Shown in pieces: positions 43,562-52,800 of a stretch of DNA of 64,000 nucleotides (the first letter of the stretch is position 1; every line of letters begins with the position of its first letter). The position numbers and the translations under genes are program-made. Origin of the DNA: Chitinophagaceae bacterium UBA2375 (GTDB taxonomy: Bacteria > Bacteroidota > Bacteroidia > Chitinophagales > Chitinophagaceae); NCBI GenBank assembly GCA_002343985.1, contig DDTB01000030.1, positions 42,036 through 106,035 on the forward strand, in the 5' to 3' direction. Below the pieces are notes generated by a model, which saw only the letters and a program-made list of their open reading frames with translations, was not told the origin of the DNA and did no database searches.

Positions 43562-44320
43562 TTACCTGTTTTTGAAGCCCAAAGATAACAGAATGTACAA
43601 GATAAAAATAACGGGCACAGACATCCATTTCAAAAATATGATGCACAGCAATGAGAGTGCCAGCAGTATGATTTTAGGTAAATTCCCGGCCAGCGATTTG
43701 TCTGTAAACTTCAATGCCATCAGGGGCAGGCGCGAAACCATCAGCCATGACAATACCAACACCAATCCGTAGATAAACCATGTATTCAGCAGGATGCCAT
43801 GTATCCATTCGGCTGATTCATTCCAGTAAATCAACGGCAGTGAAGCCACCAGTAAACCGGCCGCCGGTACAGGTACGCCTTTGAACCCGTACTGTTGTGA
43901 GGCGTCGAGGTTGAAACGGCCCAGCCTGTATGCCGCGGCGCATGCCAGTATGAAAACGGGCGCCAGCCAGAGTTGTGATACATGCAGCCCATCCTCCTGC
44001 GATGCATAAGAAAGCCTCAGGAACTGGTAAAGGATCATGGAGGGGGCAACGCCAAAGCTTACCACATCGGCCAGGGAATCGAGTTGTTTGCCAAGTTCCG
44101 AACTGGCATTAAACAAGCGGGCCACAAAGCCGTCGAGGAAATCCACCAGGCCAGCTATGCCGATAAACAAAGAGGCCAGCCAGATTTTTTCCGGGATATT
44201 GACCAGTTGTGTCCCTTCGAGGTCGTATTGAATGGCAATGCCATTTTGCAGGGTGGCCACAATGGCGAGGCAACCAAACAGGAGGTTCAGTAAAGTAAAC
44301 AGGTTGGGGATTTGTTTCAT
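43562..44320 (-). CDS. pssA: CDP-diacylglycerol--serine O-phosphatidyltransferase
   Basis: Makes phosphatidylserine, precursor of phosphatidylethanolamine, at the cytoplasmic membrane. The 252-residue integral membrane protein has the CDP-alcohol phosphotransferase motif DG-x2-AR-x8-G-x3-D-x3-D within DGFVARLFNAS and ELGKQLDSLAD, and about seven or eight hydrophobic helices. It follows pepP by 47 nt and precedes purS by 1 nt. Confidence 0.93.
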   Translation of the reverse strand: MKQIPNLFTLLNLLFGCLAIVATLQNGIAIQYDLEGTQLVNIPEKIWLASLFIGIAGLVDFLDGFVARLFNASSELGKQLDSLADVVSFGVAPSMILYQFLRLSYASQEDGLHVSQLWLAPVFILACAAAYRLGRFNLDASQQYGFKGVPVPAAGLLVASLPLIYWNESAEWIHGILLNTWFIYGLVLVLSWLMVSRLPLMALKFTDKSLAGNLPKIILLALSLLCIIFLKWMSVPVIFILYILLSLGFKNR

Positions 44321-44367
44321 CGGTGCATGGATGGTTTATGCAAATGTCGGCCAAAATATGGAACAGG

Positions 44368-45657
44368 TCAGCGTTTCATGCAGGCCTCAATCTCTTCCAC
44401 CGTAATCGGGATATTCTTCATGAGGTCTTTATTGCCGTTCCGGGTGATCCAGAAATTGTTCTCGATGCGGATGCCCATTTTTTCTTCTTCAATATAAATA
44501 CCCGGCTCCACTGTAAATACCATGCCCGCTTTAATGGGTTCGGTGCGGGTGCCCAGGTCATGTACATCGATGCCTAAGTGATGCGAAATACCATGATACA
44601 AATACTTGCGGTAGGCGCGGTTATCCGGGTCTTCGTTTTTGATATCCGATTTTTTCAACAACCCTATTTTCTGGAAGACCACGGTAGCTTCATCACCCAC
44701 TTTCTCCGTATAGTCTATGATGCTGATGCCGGGTTTAAGGATACTGGCCGCGTACTTGTGCAGGTGCAGGCAGGCGTTATACACTGTTTTCTGCCGGCGG
44801 GTGAATTTACCGCTGACAGGCACGGTGCGGGTGAGGTCGGCGCAATAGCGGCCGTATTCCGCGCCGAAATCCATCAATAACAATTCCCCTTCCCTGCATT
44901 CCTGGTTATTGCTGATATAATGCAGGATGCGGGCCCTGTCGCCGCTGGCGATGATCGAGCCATAAGCCGGACCGGTTGCGCGCTGCGACAAAAATGAATG
45001 AAAAATCTCCGCTTCAATTTCATACTCCATCACGCCGGGGCGTATGAATGAGAGCAACCTGCGAAAAGTATTGTCGGTGATGTCGATCGCTTTTTGCATC
45101 ACGTCCACTTCAAGCGCCGATTTGATGGCGCGCAGTTCTTTCAGGATGGGCGCGCTGCGCTTATATTGATGCAATGGGTACCGCTCCTTCATCATCGCCG
45201 CGTAGCGGTAATCGCGCACCGGAACGAGGTTGGCCTTGCGGTCGTTTTCATTGCTGTTGAGGTAGATATTGGCGGCAAGATGTATCCAGGGTTGTAGAAG
45301 CCCCTCGAGTGAATCGAGCCAAACAATGGTATGTATACCCGAGATGGCCCTGGCTTCGTTTACACGTAACCGGTAGCCGTCCCATTTTTCCTTAAGTTCG
45401 TTAGGCCGAACCAGCACCAGCACTTCGCGGTATTTGGGATCGGGGTTGTCGGGAAAAAGGATCAGCATGCTGTCTTCCTGTTCGATGCCCGTCAGCCAAT
45501 AGAGGTCGGCATTCTGACGAAATGGATAGATGGCATCACCGTTGGTAGGCAACTCGTCGTTGCTGTTGAAAATGGCGATAGACTGTTTTTCCATCCGCTC
45601 CGCGAAACGTTTGCGGTTCTGGATGAAAATGTCGGGGTTAACAGGTAGATATTTCAT
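44368..45657 (-). CDS. pepP: Xaa-Pro aminopeptidase (aminopeptidase P family)
   Basis: Removes N-terminal residues before proline. The 429-residue cytoplasmic protein has the AMP_N domain (MKYLPVNPDIFIQNRKRFAE to about 150) and the M24 creatinase fold with metal ligands in DFGAEYGRYCADLTRT (two Asp), GISHHLGIDVHD (His), FTVEPGIYI (Glu) and GIRIENNF (Glu). Length fits PepP. On the minus strand a TATCTTTA (complement of 45700-45707) is a near-consensus -7 box 42 nt upstream. It heads pepP-pssA-purS-rsmI. Confidence 0.93.
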   Translation of the reverse strand: MKYLPVNPDIFIQNRKRFAERMEKQSIAIFNSNDELPTNGDAIYPFRQNADLYWLTGIEQEDSMLILFPDNPDPKYREVLVLVRPNELKEKWDGYRLRVNEARAISGIHTIVWLDSLEGLLQPWIHLAANIYLNSNENDRKANLVPVRDYRYAAMMKERYPLHQYKRSAPILKELRAIKSALEVDVMQKAIDITDNTFRRLLSFIRPGVMEYEIEAEIFHSFLSQRATGPAYGSIIASGDRARILHYISNNQECREGELLLMDFGAEYGRYCADLTRTVPVSGKFTRRQKTVYNACLHLHKYAASILKPGISIIDYTEKVGDEATVVFQKIGLLKKSDIKNEDPDNRAYRKYLYHGISHHLGIDVHDLGTRTEPIKAGMVFTVEPGIYIEEEKMGIRIENNFWITRNGNKDLMKNIPITVEEIEACMKR

Positions 45658-45918
45658 GTCCTTTTTGGGAAATAAAGTGAAAAATGACTGATAATCAGGT
45701 AAAGATACCGTTCAATTGTTCAACCTGCCGCGAAATGCTGTTGAAAAAATGAATGAAAAATTCCTGAAATAAACATTGTTCAAAATTCCGGCAAAAAGGC
45801 TTTTTGGTTCTTAACAATTTCGTAATAAAGTAAATAAATTTCAACACATTTCGATTTCATTAAATATTATCTAAAAACAACCATGCATACAGGGATTCCT
45901 TTTAAAATAATGAAATAC

Positions 45919-45926
45919 TAACTTTG
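45919..45926 (+). promoter_or_regulatory. -7 box of pckA
   Basis: TAACTTTG matches TAnnTTTG, 28 nt before the pckA ATG. The rest of the 297-nt gap between pepP and pckA is AT-rich, with scattered GTTCAA words and the pepP promoter; no gene seen. Confidence 0.6.
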
Positions 45927-45954
45927 TACCCTTAACCAAACTTATAGCATCAAC

Positions 45955-47559
45955 ATGTCAGTATCAACCTTGCCAGAAGTTCCTGTCAAAGCCTTAGCTG
46001 AGTTGGGATTACACAGTACGAAACCCGTTCATTACCAACAAACGCCTAAGGAATTGGTGGAACAGTGTGTTGCCCGCGGGATGGGCGTTTTAAACGATAC
46101 CGGGGCACTTTGCATCAACACGGGAGAGTTCACCGGCCGCAGCCCTAAGGATAAGTTCACCATCAAAGATGCAATCACAGAAAACACCGTTCATTGGAAC
46201 GAATTCAATATCCCGATGGAGCCTAAGTATTTCGACATCATCTACGATAAGATGATGAAGCATATGGGCAACAGTGAACTTTGGGTCAGGGATTGTTACG
46301 CTTGTGCCGACCCGGCGTACCGCCTGAACATCCGTGTCATCAATGAATTGCCTGCGAATAATTTATTCGCGTACAATATGTTCCTCCGCCCGAAAGAGGA
46401 AGAACTGGAAAATTTCAAGCCTGATTGGCATATCATCCAATCGCCCAGTTTCCACGCGAACCCTCAGACAGACGGCACCCGACAGCATAATTTCGCGGTT
46501 GTGAACTTCAGCAAAAAGATGATCCTGATTGGCGGAAGCGGTTACACGGGTGAAATGAAAAAAGGCATTTTCACCATCTTAAATTATATCCTGCCGCAGG
46601 AAAAAAATGTGCTGAGCATGCATTGCTCCGCCAATATGGGCAATGACGGCGACACGGCCATTTTCTTTGGATTGAGCGGAACCGGCAAAACCACATTGAG
46701 CGCCGATCCCAACAGGAAACTGATTGGCGATGATGAGCACGGCTGGACGGAAAGCACCGTATTCAATTTCGAAGGCGGCTGTTATGCCAAAACGATTGAC
46801 CTGAGCGAAGAGAAAGAACCGGAAATATTCCGCGCGATCAAGCCGGGTGCTTTGGTGGAAAACATCACATTCATCCCCGGCACCAACCAAATTGATTTCA
46901 GCAGTAAGGCTATTACGGAAAACACCCGTGTAAGTTATCCGCTGCCTTATATCAGCAACGCCCTTGAACCATCCATCGGCAAGACGCCAAAAAATATTTT
47001 CTTCCTGACAGCTGACGCTTACGGCATCCTGCCCCCGATCAGCAAACTCACACCCGGACAAGCCATGTACCAATTCATCAGCGGTTACACCGCTAAAGTG
47101 GCGGGTACCGAAGCCGGTGTAACTGAGCCCAAATCCACCTTCAGCGCATGCTTTGGCGCGCCTTTCCTTCCCCTGCACCCGGGTAAATACGCGGAGATGC
47201 TGGGCGAAAAAATGCGCAAGCATAATGTGAACGTATGGATGATCAATACCGGGTGGAGCGGAGGCCCTTACGGTGTTGGGCAAAGGATGAAACTGCCCTA
47301 CACCAGGGCAATGATTACTGCTGCGCTTGAAGGAAAACTTGATAATGCCGAGTTTGAAGCGCATTCCGTATTTGGCATGATGATGCCTAAGGAATGCCCG
47401 GGTGTTCCAGCTGAAGTGCTGAACCCACGCAATACATGGGCGAACAAGGAAGAGTATGATGCCAAGGCTAAAGACCTGGCTGCACAATTCATCAAAAACT
47501 TTGAGAAATACGCGAGCGGGGTTTCTGAAGAAATCCTGGCTGCCGCGCCGAAGATCTAA
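45955..47559 (+). CDS. pckA: phosphoenolpyruvate carboxykinase (ATP)
   Basis: PckA converts oxaloacetate to PEP, linking TCA cycle to gluconeogenesis. The 534-residue product has the P-loop GLSGTGKTTLSADPNRKLIG (Walker A plus kinase-2 region with DDEHGW), the substrate motif FTGRSPKDKF, and GSGYTGEMKKGIF. The downstream terminator makes it monocistronic. Codon use is regular and biased, consistent with high expression. Confidence 0.97.
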   Translation: MSVSTLPEVPVKALAELGLHSTKPVHYQQTPKELVEQCVARGMGVLNDTGALCINTGEFTGRSPKDKFTIKDAITENTVHWNEFNIPMEPKYFDIIYDKMMKHMGNSELWVRDCYACADPAYRLNIRVINELPANNLFAYNMFLRPKEEELENFKPDWHIIQSPSFHANPQTDGTRQHNFAVVNFSKKMILIGGSGYTGEMKKGIFTILNYILPQEKNVLSMHCSANMGNDGDTAIFFGLSGTGKTTLSADPNRKLIGDDEHGWTESTVFNFEGGCYAKTIDLSEEKEPEIFRAIKPGALVENITFIPGTNQIDFSSKAITENTRVSYPLPYISNALEPSIGKTPKNIFFLTADAYGILPPISKLTPGQAMYQFISGYTAKVAGTEAGVTEPKSTFSACFGAPFLPLHPGKYAEMLGEKMRKHNVNVWMINTGWSGGPYGVGQRMKLPYTRAMITAALEGKLDNAEFEAHSVFGMMMPKECPGVPAEVLNPRNTWANKEEYDAKAKDLAAQFIKNFEKYASGVSEEILAAAPKI

Positions 47560-47578
47560 ACGCGAGCCATTAAAACTG

Positions 47579-47611
47579 AAAGGCCCTGGTTACGATACCG
47601 GGGCCTTTTTT
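47579..47611 (+). terminator. intrinsic terminator of pckA
   Basis: AAAGGCCCTGG (47579-47589) pairs, with one G-T wobble, with CCGGGGCCTTT (47598-47608) around an 8-nt loop, followed by a T-run. Confidence 0.9.
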
Positions 47612-47665
47612 GTGCAGAACGTTTTTTATAAACCTGAACCGGGAGATACAAAACCTGTATTCACT

Positions 47666-48322
47666 TTAAAAAGCCATTTCGGGCACATCGCCTTCAATAA
47701 TGAGCTTTCCGGCCGTTTTGGCCCTGATCTCATCTACCGTAACGCCGGGTGCCCGCTCAAGTAGCTTAAAGCCATCTTCGGTTACATCCAATACCGCAAG
47801 GTCAGACACAATCTTTTTCACACAGCGTATACCCGTTAACGGTAGTGTGCACGATGGCAACAACTTACTCTCCCCCTTCGGGTTGGTATGCATCATGGCT
47901 ACAATGATATTTCGGGCACTGGCCACCAGGTCCATCGCCCCTCCCATTCCTTTTACCATTTTACCTGGTATCTTCCAGTTGGCAATGTCGCCACGCTCAC
48001 TCACTTCCATGGCACCAAGTACGGTCAGGTCAACCTTGCCGGACCGGATCATCCCGAAACTCATGGCGCTGTCAAAAAATACGGATCCCGGAACCGTTGT
48101 GATGGTTTGTTTGCCCGCGTTGATCAGGTCGGGGTCCTCCTCACCTTCCAGGGGGAAGGGGCCCATACCGAGCAAACCATTTTCACTTTGTAAAACCACA
48201 TCCATGCCTTCGGGTATATAATTGGCCACCAGTGTGGGGATGCCAATACCCAGGTTCACATAAAAGCCATCCTGCAATTCCCTGGCAATGCGTTGCGCGA
48301 TCTGAAATTTATCTAAAGCCAT
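47666..48322 (-). CDS. scoB: 3-oxoacid CoA-transferase subunit B
   Basis: With ScoA it moves CoA between succinyl-CoA and acetoacetate or a related 3-oxoacid. The 218-residue product has the catalytic Glu in VVLQSENGLLGMG, plus GMGGAMDLVASARNIIVAM and HTNPKGESKLL. I start at MALDKFQIAQRIARELQ, in line with family members; the upstream extension is unlikely. It is last in the bamD-rpoZ-coaBC-porD-DUF4296-scoA-scoB string, 95 nt after scoA. Confidence 0.94.
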   Translation of the reverse strand: MALDKFQIAQRIARELQDGFYVNLGIGIPTLVANYIPEGMDVVLQSENGLLGMGPFPLEGEEDPDLINAGKQTITTVPGSVFFDSAMSFGMIRSGKVDLTVLGAMEVSERGDIANWKIPGKMVKGMGGAMDLVASARNIIVAMMHTNPKGESKLLPSCTLPLTGIRCVKKIVSDLAVLDVTEDGFKLLERAPGVTVDEIRAKTAGKLIIEGDVPEMAF

Positions 48323-48417
48323 GTTACTTAATTTGTTGATGAGCGGAGGTTTTAACCTCAAAATGTTGAATAATATTTGGCCTGAACATGATTAGCGGTG
48401 AATCAATAAACAAGCCA

Positions 48418-49119
48418 TTAGCCTGCTTTGCGCACAGTGCGTTGTTCAATTCGTTTTTCATAATTCGTTCCCTGGAAAATGCGGTGCACATAAATACCCG
48501 GCGTATGAATATGGTCCGGATCAAGTTCACCGGCGGGCACCAGTTCTTCCACCTCTGCAATGGTGATTTTTCCGGCCATTGCCATTAACGGATTGAAATT
48601 TCTCGCGGTTTCACGATAGACCAGGTTGCCCATGGTATCGCCTTTCCAGGCTTTTACCAACGCGAAATCCGCATCAAATGCGTATTCCAGCAAATAATCC
48701 TTTCCGTTAAAATTTCTTTGTTCCTTACCTTCCGCTACTTCCGTGCCTACACCTGCCGGCGTAAAAATGGCCGGCAAGCCATAGCCGGCAGCCAAGCACC
48801 GCGTTGCGAGCGTTCCCTGCGGGATGAGTTCCACATCGAGTTCACCGCTCAACAACTGGCGTTCAAATTCTGCGTTCTCGCCCACATAGGAAGCGATCAT
48901 TTTTTTCAATTGCTTTTGCTGAAGCATGAGCCCGATGCCGAAATCATCCACACCCGCGTTATTGGATATGCAGGTGAGGTTTTTAATGCCTTTCCTTACC
49001 AATGCGGCGATGCAGTTCTCGGGGATGCCGCAGAGCCCAAAGCCGCCCAGCATGAGGGTCATGCCATCCCGGATATCGGCAACGGCCTGGTCTGCATCTT
49101 TGTATATTTTTTTATTCAT
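48418..49119 (-). CDS. scoA: 3-oxoacid CoA-transferase subunit A
   Basis: Alpha subunit of the succinyl-CoA:3-ketoacid CoA-transferase. The 233-residue protein has the DUF-type CoA-transferase start (MNKKIYKDADQAVADIRDGM), GGFGLCGIPENCIAALV (oxyanion/CoA loop), ISNNAGVDDFGIGLML and IFTPAGVGTEVAEGKE. It begins 2 nt after the stop of DUF4296, so it is cotranscribed with envelope genes, which is not metabolically obvious. Confidence 0.94.
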   Translation of the reverse strand: MNKKIYKDADQAVADIRDGMTLMLGGFGLCGIPENCIAALVRKGIKNLTCISNNAGVDDFGIGLMLQQKQLKKMIASYVGENAEFERQLLSGELDVELIPQGTLATRCLAAGYGLPAIFTPAGVGTEVAEGKEQRNFNGKDYLLEYAFDADFALVKAWKGDTMGNLVYRETARNFNPLMAMAGKITIAEVEELVPAGELDPDHIHTPGIYVHRIFQGTNYEKRIEQRTVRKAG

Positions 49120-49121
49120 AA

Positions 49122-49478
49122 TTAAAGGGGTTCGAGCGTTTTCAGGTTTTGATTGACCCGGCTTTGCCTGGCCAGGATGCTGTCGAGTATGGCCTTCATG
49201 ATATCGGGCTTCGATAAATAATATGCATAGCTCTCTTCAAAATCCTTTTTACTGATTTTATACTGGTTGAAGATTTTTTGCTGCAGGCGGATATTTTCGA
49301 GTGTGTCGTTGATGCTGCTGTCTTTACGTAAAAACTGTGAAGTGTACACATCGGCGCGCATCATATCCCAGATTACCAGCTCCATTTTTTTCTGTGATAC
49401 AGGAGGCTGCTTTTCCTTTGGCTTACAGGAATAAAAAATTGCTGCTGCCAGTACAATCATTGGGATCAGCTTCCTCAT
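49122..49478 (-). CDS. DUF4296 lipoprotein
   Basis: A 118-residue Bacteroidota family protein of unknown role. Lipoprotein signal MRKLIPMIVLAAAIFYSCKP with Cys18; the mature part is helical with the conserved-looking region VIWDMMRADVYTSQFLRKDS and FNQYKISKKDFEESYAYYLS. Its start overlaps the porD stop by 4 nt (ATGA). In related genomes this family stands near porD or T9SS/lipoprotein genes, which would fit a role in the outer membrane. Confidence 0.88.
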   Translation of the reverse strand: MRKLIPMIVLAAAIFYSCKPKEKQPPVSQKKMELVIWDMMRADVYTSQFLRKDSSINDTLENIRLQQKIFNQYKISKKDFEESYAYYLSKPDIMKAILDSILARQSRVNQNLKTLEPL

Positions 49479-50404
49479 TTCAACTCATCTTTATACCTGG
49501 CCGAATTGGTAATATCCATTTTAATCAGTAGTTCTCGGGCCCTGGCCTTGTCGGCCGGTGGGGCTTTGGAAAAGATTTTGATGATTTCCGTGGCTTTGCC
49601 CTGGAAGAAAAACTGGTTGATCATGGTATTAGGGTTCTCGGCATTGAACTTATCGAGAATATTTAACACATTCAGCATCTCGGCGCGGGCGTCGTTTTCA
49701 TTTTCATAGAGTTTATCCATGCACAACCTGTAATAGTTGTAATACACATCATGCATCACCGCGTAACGGGTGTTGAGCATGTTTTCTATCAACCAATAGC
49801 GGTTGCGTACTCCGTCAAATGCTTTCCAACCATTGATGCCCCGGCCATCAGGCGCGTTGTTGATGATATTCTGCGCTTTCTGAAAATAAGGGTCGCCGGC
49901 GCGAAGCGAGAAAGACGCGTAATCAAACCCTAAAATTACATAGGCATAATAACCAAAGATGGCGGTCAGGTTTGAAATCAACGGATCATTGCCCGTTATC
50001 CTGTTTTCATTGAATTCCATCAATTGAAATTCCACATACTTAAATGTGATGTTATCATCCTTAAAGTTAATGATGGGCGACACATATGAAGAATTAAATA
50101 CTGGGCGTGCAGCCTGAATCATGAGAGAAGCATTGTACACATTGGGTTCACCCGCCGCCTCCAGGTTTAAGAAAAAGCTACAGTCAATTTTTTCATTGGT
50201 GGTGTACGAATCGCCTGTCCACTTCCTGTTATTCAAAAAATTATTCAGCGCGGTTTGCAAGGTGGTGAATGTACTGCGGTTGACAGTATTCGGTACGCGT
50301 GTAGCCAGTACCGTTACCCTCGCGTTCAGTTCCTGCGCTGCCAGGGAAAAACCCATGAGGCCGGCGCCACAAAAGAGTACGAGCTTAAGGATGTAATGCT
50401 TCAT
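49475..50404 (-). CDS. porD: DUF4835/PorD-like protein, putative type IX secretion component
   Basis: A 309-residue secreted protein with signal peptide MKHYILKLVLFCGAGLMGFS..LAAQ. The mature part begins ELNARVTVLATRVPNT and has a central ELMEF-like region and a C-terminal helical part (NQFFFQGKATEIIKIFSKAP). The family is placed downstream of coaBC in Bacteroidota and is named after PorD in current annotation, on my recollection; the biochemical role in T9SS is weakly known. The start overlaps the end of coaBC by 20 nt. Confidence 0.82.
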   Translation of the reverse strand: MKHYILKLVLFCGAGLMGFSLAAQELNARVTVLATRVPNTVNRSTFTTLQTALNNFLNNRKWTGDSYTTNEKIDCSFFLNLEAAGEPNVYNASLMIQAARPVFNSSYVSPIINFKDDNITFKYVEFQLMEFNENRITGNDPLISNLTAIFGYYAYVILGFDYASFSLRAGDPYFQKAQNIINNAPDGRGINGWKAFDGVRNRYWLIENMLNTRYAVMHDVYYNYYRLCMDKLYENENDARAEMLNVLNILDKFNAENPNTMINQFFFQGKATEIIKIFSKAPPADKARARELLIKMDITNSARYKDELK

Positions 50405-51578
50405 GAATGCTCTGGATGATATCACGTGCTACGGCTTTTTTATGTTTCAGGGGAAATGATTGTTCACGCCCCTTACGGTCAAAAATAATTATTTTATTTG
50501 TCGGCTGCCCAAACCCCGCGCCTGCGTCGTTCAGGGAATTGAGCACGATCATATCCGCGTTCTTTGCTTGCAGCTTGGCCAGCGCGTTTTCCTTTTCGTT
50601 GTTGGTTTCCAATGCGAAACCAACCAGGAATTGCCCGTCCCTTTTCAGCTCCCCCAGCGCGCGCAGGATGTCTTTTGTTTTCACCAGTTCGAGTTGCAGG
50701 CTATCCTCTTTCTTTTTAATCTTTTGCCCGGCAGGGTTCAATACTGTATAATCCGCAACGGCTGCACTCATAATGGCGATATCCATTTCGGGGAATTCCT
50801 TCACGCACGCCTCATACATATCAGCGGCCGTTTTCACCGGTATATCCTTTATGCCAGTGGGCATTGGCTCACTAACGGGGCCGCATACCAGCGTCACATC
50901 AGCACCCCGGTCGCGGCAAACTTCCGCAATCGCGATACCCATTTTACCGGATGAATGGTTGCCAATAAACCTAACCGGGTCAATCGGCTCATAGGTGGGG
51001 CCTGCTGTCACCAAAACCTTCTTACCCGCCCAGATTTGGCTGTTCAAAAAAAAATCCTGTACAAACTGAAATATGTCTTCAGGCTCGGCCATCCTTCCTT
51101 CCCCAATCAGTCCGCTAGCCAGTTCACCATGATTGACTGGGATGACCTTGTGCCCAAACGACTCAAGCGTGGCAAGGTTTCGGCGGGTAGCGGGGTGCTT
51201 CCACATGTCTTCATCCATCGCAGGGGCCAGCATGACCGGGCATGTTGCAGACAGGTAAACAGACATCAGTAAGTTGTCGCAAATACCCGAAGCCATTTTG
51301 GCCATGGTATTGCAACTCAGCGGAGCCATCAGCATCAGGTCGGCCCAACGGCCAAGCATCACATGGTTTGCCCATTGATGGTCTGTAGCGATACGCGTGA
51401 GCACTTCGTTTTTTGACAAGGTCGATAATGTTAATGCCGAGATAAAGCCTTCAGCAGATGGCGTCATAACCACTTTTACGTCCGCGCCCGCCTTTACCAG
51501 TAAACGGACCAGGCTGGCCGATTTGTAAGCCGCGATACTGCCGGTAACACCCAATAAAATTTTCTTGCCTTTGAGCAT
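50385..51578 (-). CDS. coaBC: bifunctional phosphopantothenoylcysteine decarboxylase / phosphopantothenate-cysteine ligase
   Basis: CoaBC makes 4'-phosphopantetheine for coenzyme A. The 397-residue product has the CoaC flavoprotein domain (LLGVTGSIAAYKSASLVRLL; NTMAKMASGICDNLL; active-site His in DHQWANHVMLG) and the CoaB ligase domain (VLVTAGPTYEPIDPVRF; HSSGKMGIA; IMSAAVADY). Its ATG is placed at 51578 for the family start MLKGKKILLG. A hairpin with T-run directly precedes it; an upstream in-frame Met at 51614 would read through the hairpin. Confidence 0.94.
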   Translation of the reverse strand: MLKGKKILLGVTGSIAAYKSASLVRLLVKAGADVKVVMTPSAEGFISALTLSTLSKNEVLTRIATDHQWANHVMLGRWADLMLMAPLSCNTMAKMASGICDNLLMSVYLSATCPVMLAPAMDEDMWKHPATRRNLATLESFGHKVIPVNHGELASGLIGEGRMAEPEDIFQFVQDFFLNSQIWAGKKVLVTAGPTYEPIDPVRFIGNHSSGKMGIAIAEVCRDRGADVTLVCGPVSEPMPTGIKDIPVKTAADMYEACVKEFPEMDIAIMSAAVADYTVLNPAGQKIKKKEDSLQLELVKTKDILRALGELKRDGQFLVGFALETNNEKENALAKLQAKNADMIVLNSLNDAGAGFGQPTNKIIIFDRKGREQSFPLKHKKAVARDIIQSIHEALHP

Positions 51579-51603
51579 AAAAAAATCCCGCTTATGCGGG
51601 ATT
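51579..51603 (-). terminator. terminator-like hairpin ending on the coaBC start codon
   Basis: AATCCCGC (51584-51591) and GCGGGATT (51596-51603) form an 8-bp stem with loop TTAT. On the minus strand a T-run of 7 follows and the next bases are ATG, the coaBC start codon. It may attenuate the operon between rpoZ and coaBC. Confidence 0.65.
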
Positions 51604-51650
51604 AAAAATAGCATTAAAAATGTAAAGGAAATGGGAAATCTTCACCTGCA

Positions 51651-51992
51651 TTAGCTGTACAGGTCATCTTCCGCACGGCGGAAGTACACTTTGTCTTCCA
51701 GGAATTCAGAAGTGGCGAGCAGTGCGGGGTTTGGCATGCGCTCGTAAGCCCTGGAAATTTCGATTTGCTCCTTATTTTCATGGATTTCCTCCAGGCTGTC
51801 GGTATGGCTGGCAAATTCCTCGAGTTTATTGTGCAGTTCCTCTTTAATGGTGATATTGATCTGGTTGGCACGCTTCGCGATGACGGCGATGGATTCGTAT
51901 ACATTGCCGGTTTTATCCTTCAGATCGGTCAGCTTCTTAGGTTCAACAGAGCTGCTGGTATTAGCGCTTAACTGACGACGAATTTTGCTCAT
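51651..51992 (-). CDS. rpoZ: RNA polymerase omega-like subunit (Rpb6/RpoZ family)
   Basis: A 113-residue protein with a divergent omega domain: LTDLKDKTGNVYESIAVIAK contains the omega/Rpb6 helix region (xxxNxYExxxxIAKRAxQI), followed by a Bacteroidota-specific tail (EISRAYERMPNPALLATSEF). Rpb6/omega helps RNA polymerase assembly. Its start lies 32 nt inside the end of bamD, an overlap typical for this gene pair. Often annotated as Rpb6-like in Bacteroidota. Confidence 0.9.
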   Translation of the reverse strand: MSKIRRQLSANTSSSVEPKKLTDLKDKTGNVYESIAVIAKRANQINITIKEELHNKLEEFASHTDSLEEIHENKEQIEISRAYERMPNPALLATSEFLEDKVYFRRAEDDLYS

Positions 51993-52791
51993 TTTGTATT
52001 TCTTTAATTTGGTTTTGACTTAGTTTGCTGTATTCTTCGGCACTCTTCAACAATTTGCTGTCGGGGTACCTGTCTACAAAATCATGATATTCCGTAACCA
52101 CGCGTTCAAAGCGTTCTAATTGCTTTTCGCTGATACTCATTTTTGCGAAACGGTAATAGGCTTTCACAACCATGAGTTTGTATTCATCACCCGTTGCAGA
52201 CTCGGGGTAGCTGTTCAACAGGTTTTCAAATGAAACCGCGGCAGCCCTGAAATGCCCGAGATCGTAAAACAATTTGGCGGCACGGTATTCTTTTGCCTCC
52301 ATTTTCGCCCTTGACGCATCAATGATATCAGTGGCTTCTTTTACACGCGGTGATGTTGGATGCGTGTTGATGAAGGTCTGCATCATCCCCATCGCTTTCA
52401 TCGTATGCACCTGTTCCAGTTCAAGCCGGGGCGACATTTTGTAAAAACAAAAGGCCCTCATGTAGTCCACTTCTTCAGCACGTGCACTGGTGGGGAATAC
52501 CTCCAGGTAACCTTTGAACAGGCTCTCCGCGTCGAGGTACATCTCCATATTGTAAAAACAATACGCGTATTTATAATACAGGTCTTCAAATTTCTGGGTA
52601 CCCTTGTACACGGGGAACAGTTCTTCGTATAACTGTTGGGCGTACCTGAACTTCTTCTTGTTATAGAACTCATCGGCTTTAGCCAGCTTATATTCATAGT
52701 CCTTGCTCTTCTGCACTTTTGTTAATGGGTTGCAGGACAGCAGCAGGGCGGGAACAACCAGGAAAGCCAACAGATAACGGAAAATACGCAT
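51961..52791 (-). CDS. bamD: outer-membrane assembly lipoprotein BamD
   Basis: BamD is an essential lipoprotein of the beta-barrel assembly machinery. The 276-residue product has a signal with lipobox LLLSC, then about five TPR-like repeats (EFYNKKKFRYAQQLYEELFP; YLDAESLFKGYLEVFPTSAR; AKLFYDLGHFRAAAVSFENL). Start at MRIFRYLLAFLVV; the -7 box 10 nt upstream of this ATG supports it. First gene of the bamD-rpoZ-coaBC-porD-DUF4296-scoA-scoB operon. Confidence 0.93.
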   Translation of the reverse strand: MRIFRYLLAFLVVPALLLSCNPLTKVQKSKDYEYKLAKADEFYNKKKFRYAQQLYEELFPVYKGTQKFEDLYYKYAYCFYNMEMYLDAESLFKGYLEVFPTSARAEEVDYMRAFCFYKMSPRLELEQVHTMKAMGMMQTFINTHPTSPRVKEATDIIDASRAKMEAKEYRAAKLFYDLGHFRAAAVSFENLLNSYPESATGDEYKLMVVKAYYRFAKMSISEKQLERFERVVTEYHDFVDRYPDSKLLKSAEEYSKLSQNQIKEIQNEQNSSSVKR

Positions 52792-52800
52792 AAAGGAGTG

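Noticed and set aside
46579..47487. A 302-codon open frame antisense to pckA
   Set aside because: It lies fully within a clear pckA gene and its translation is Cys/His/Phe-rich with no family features; it results from the biased codon use of pckA.
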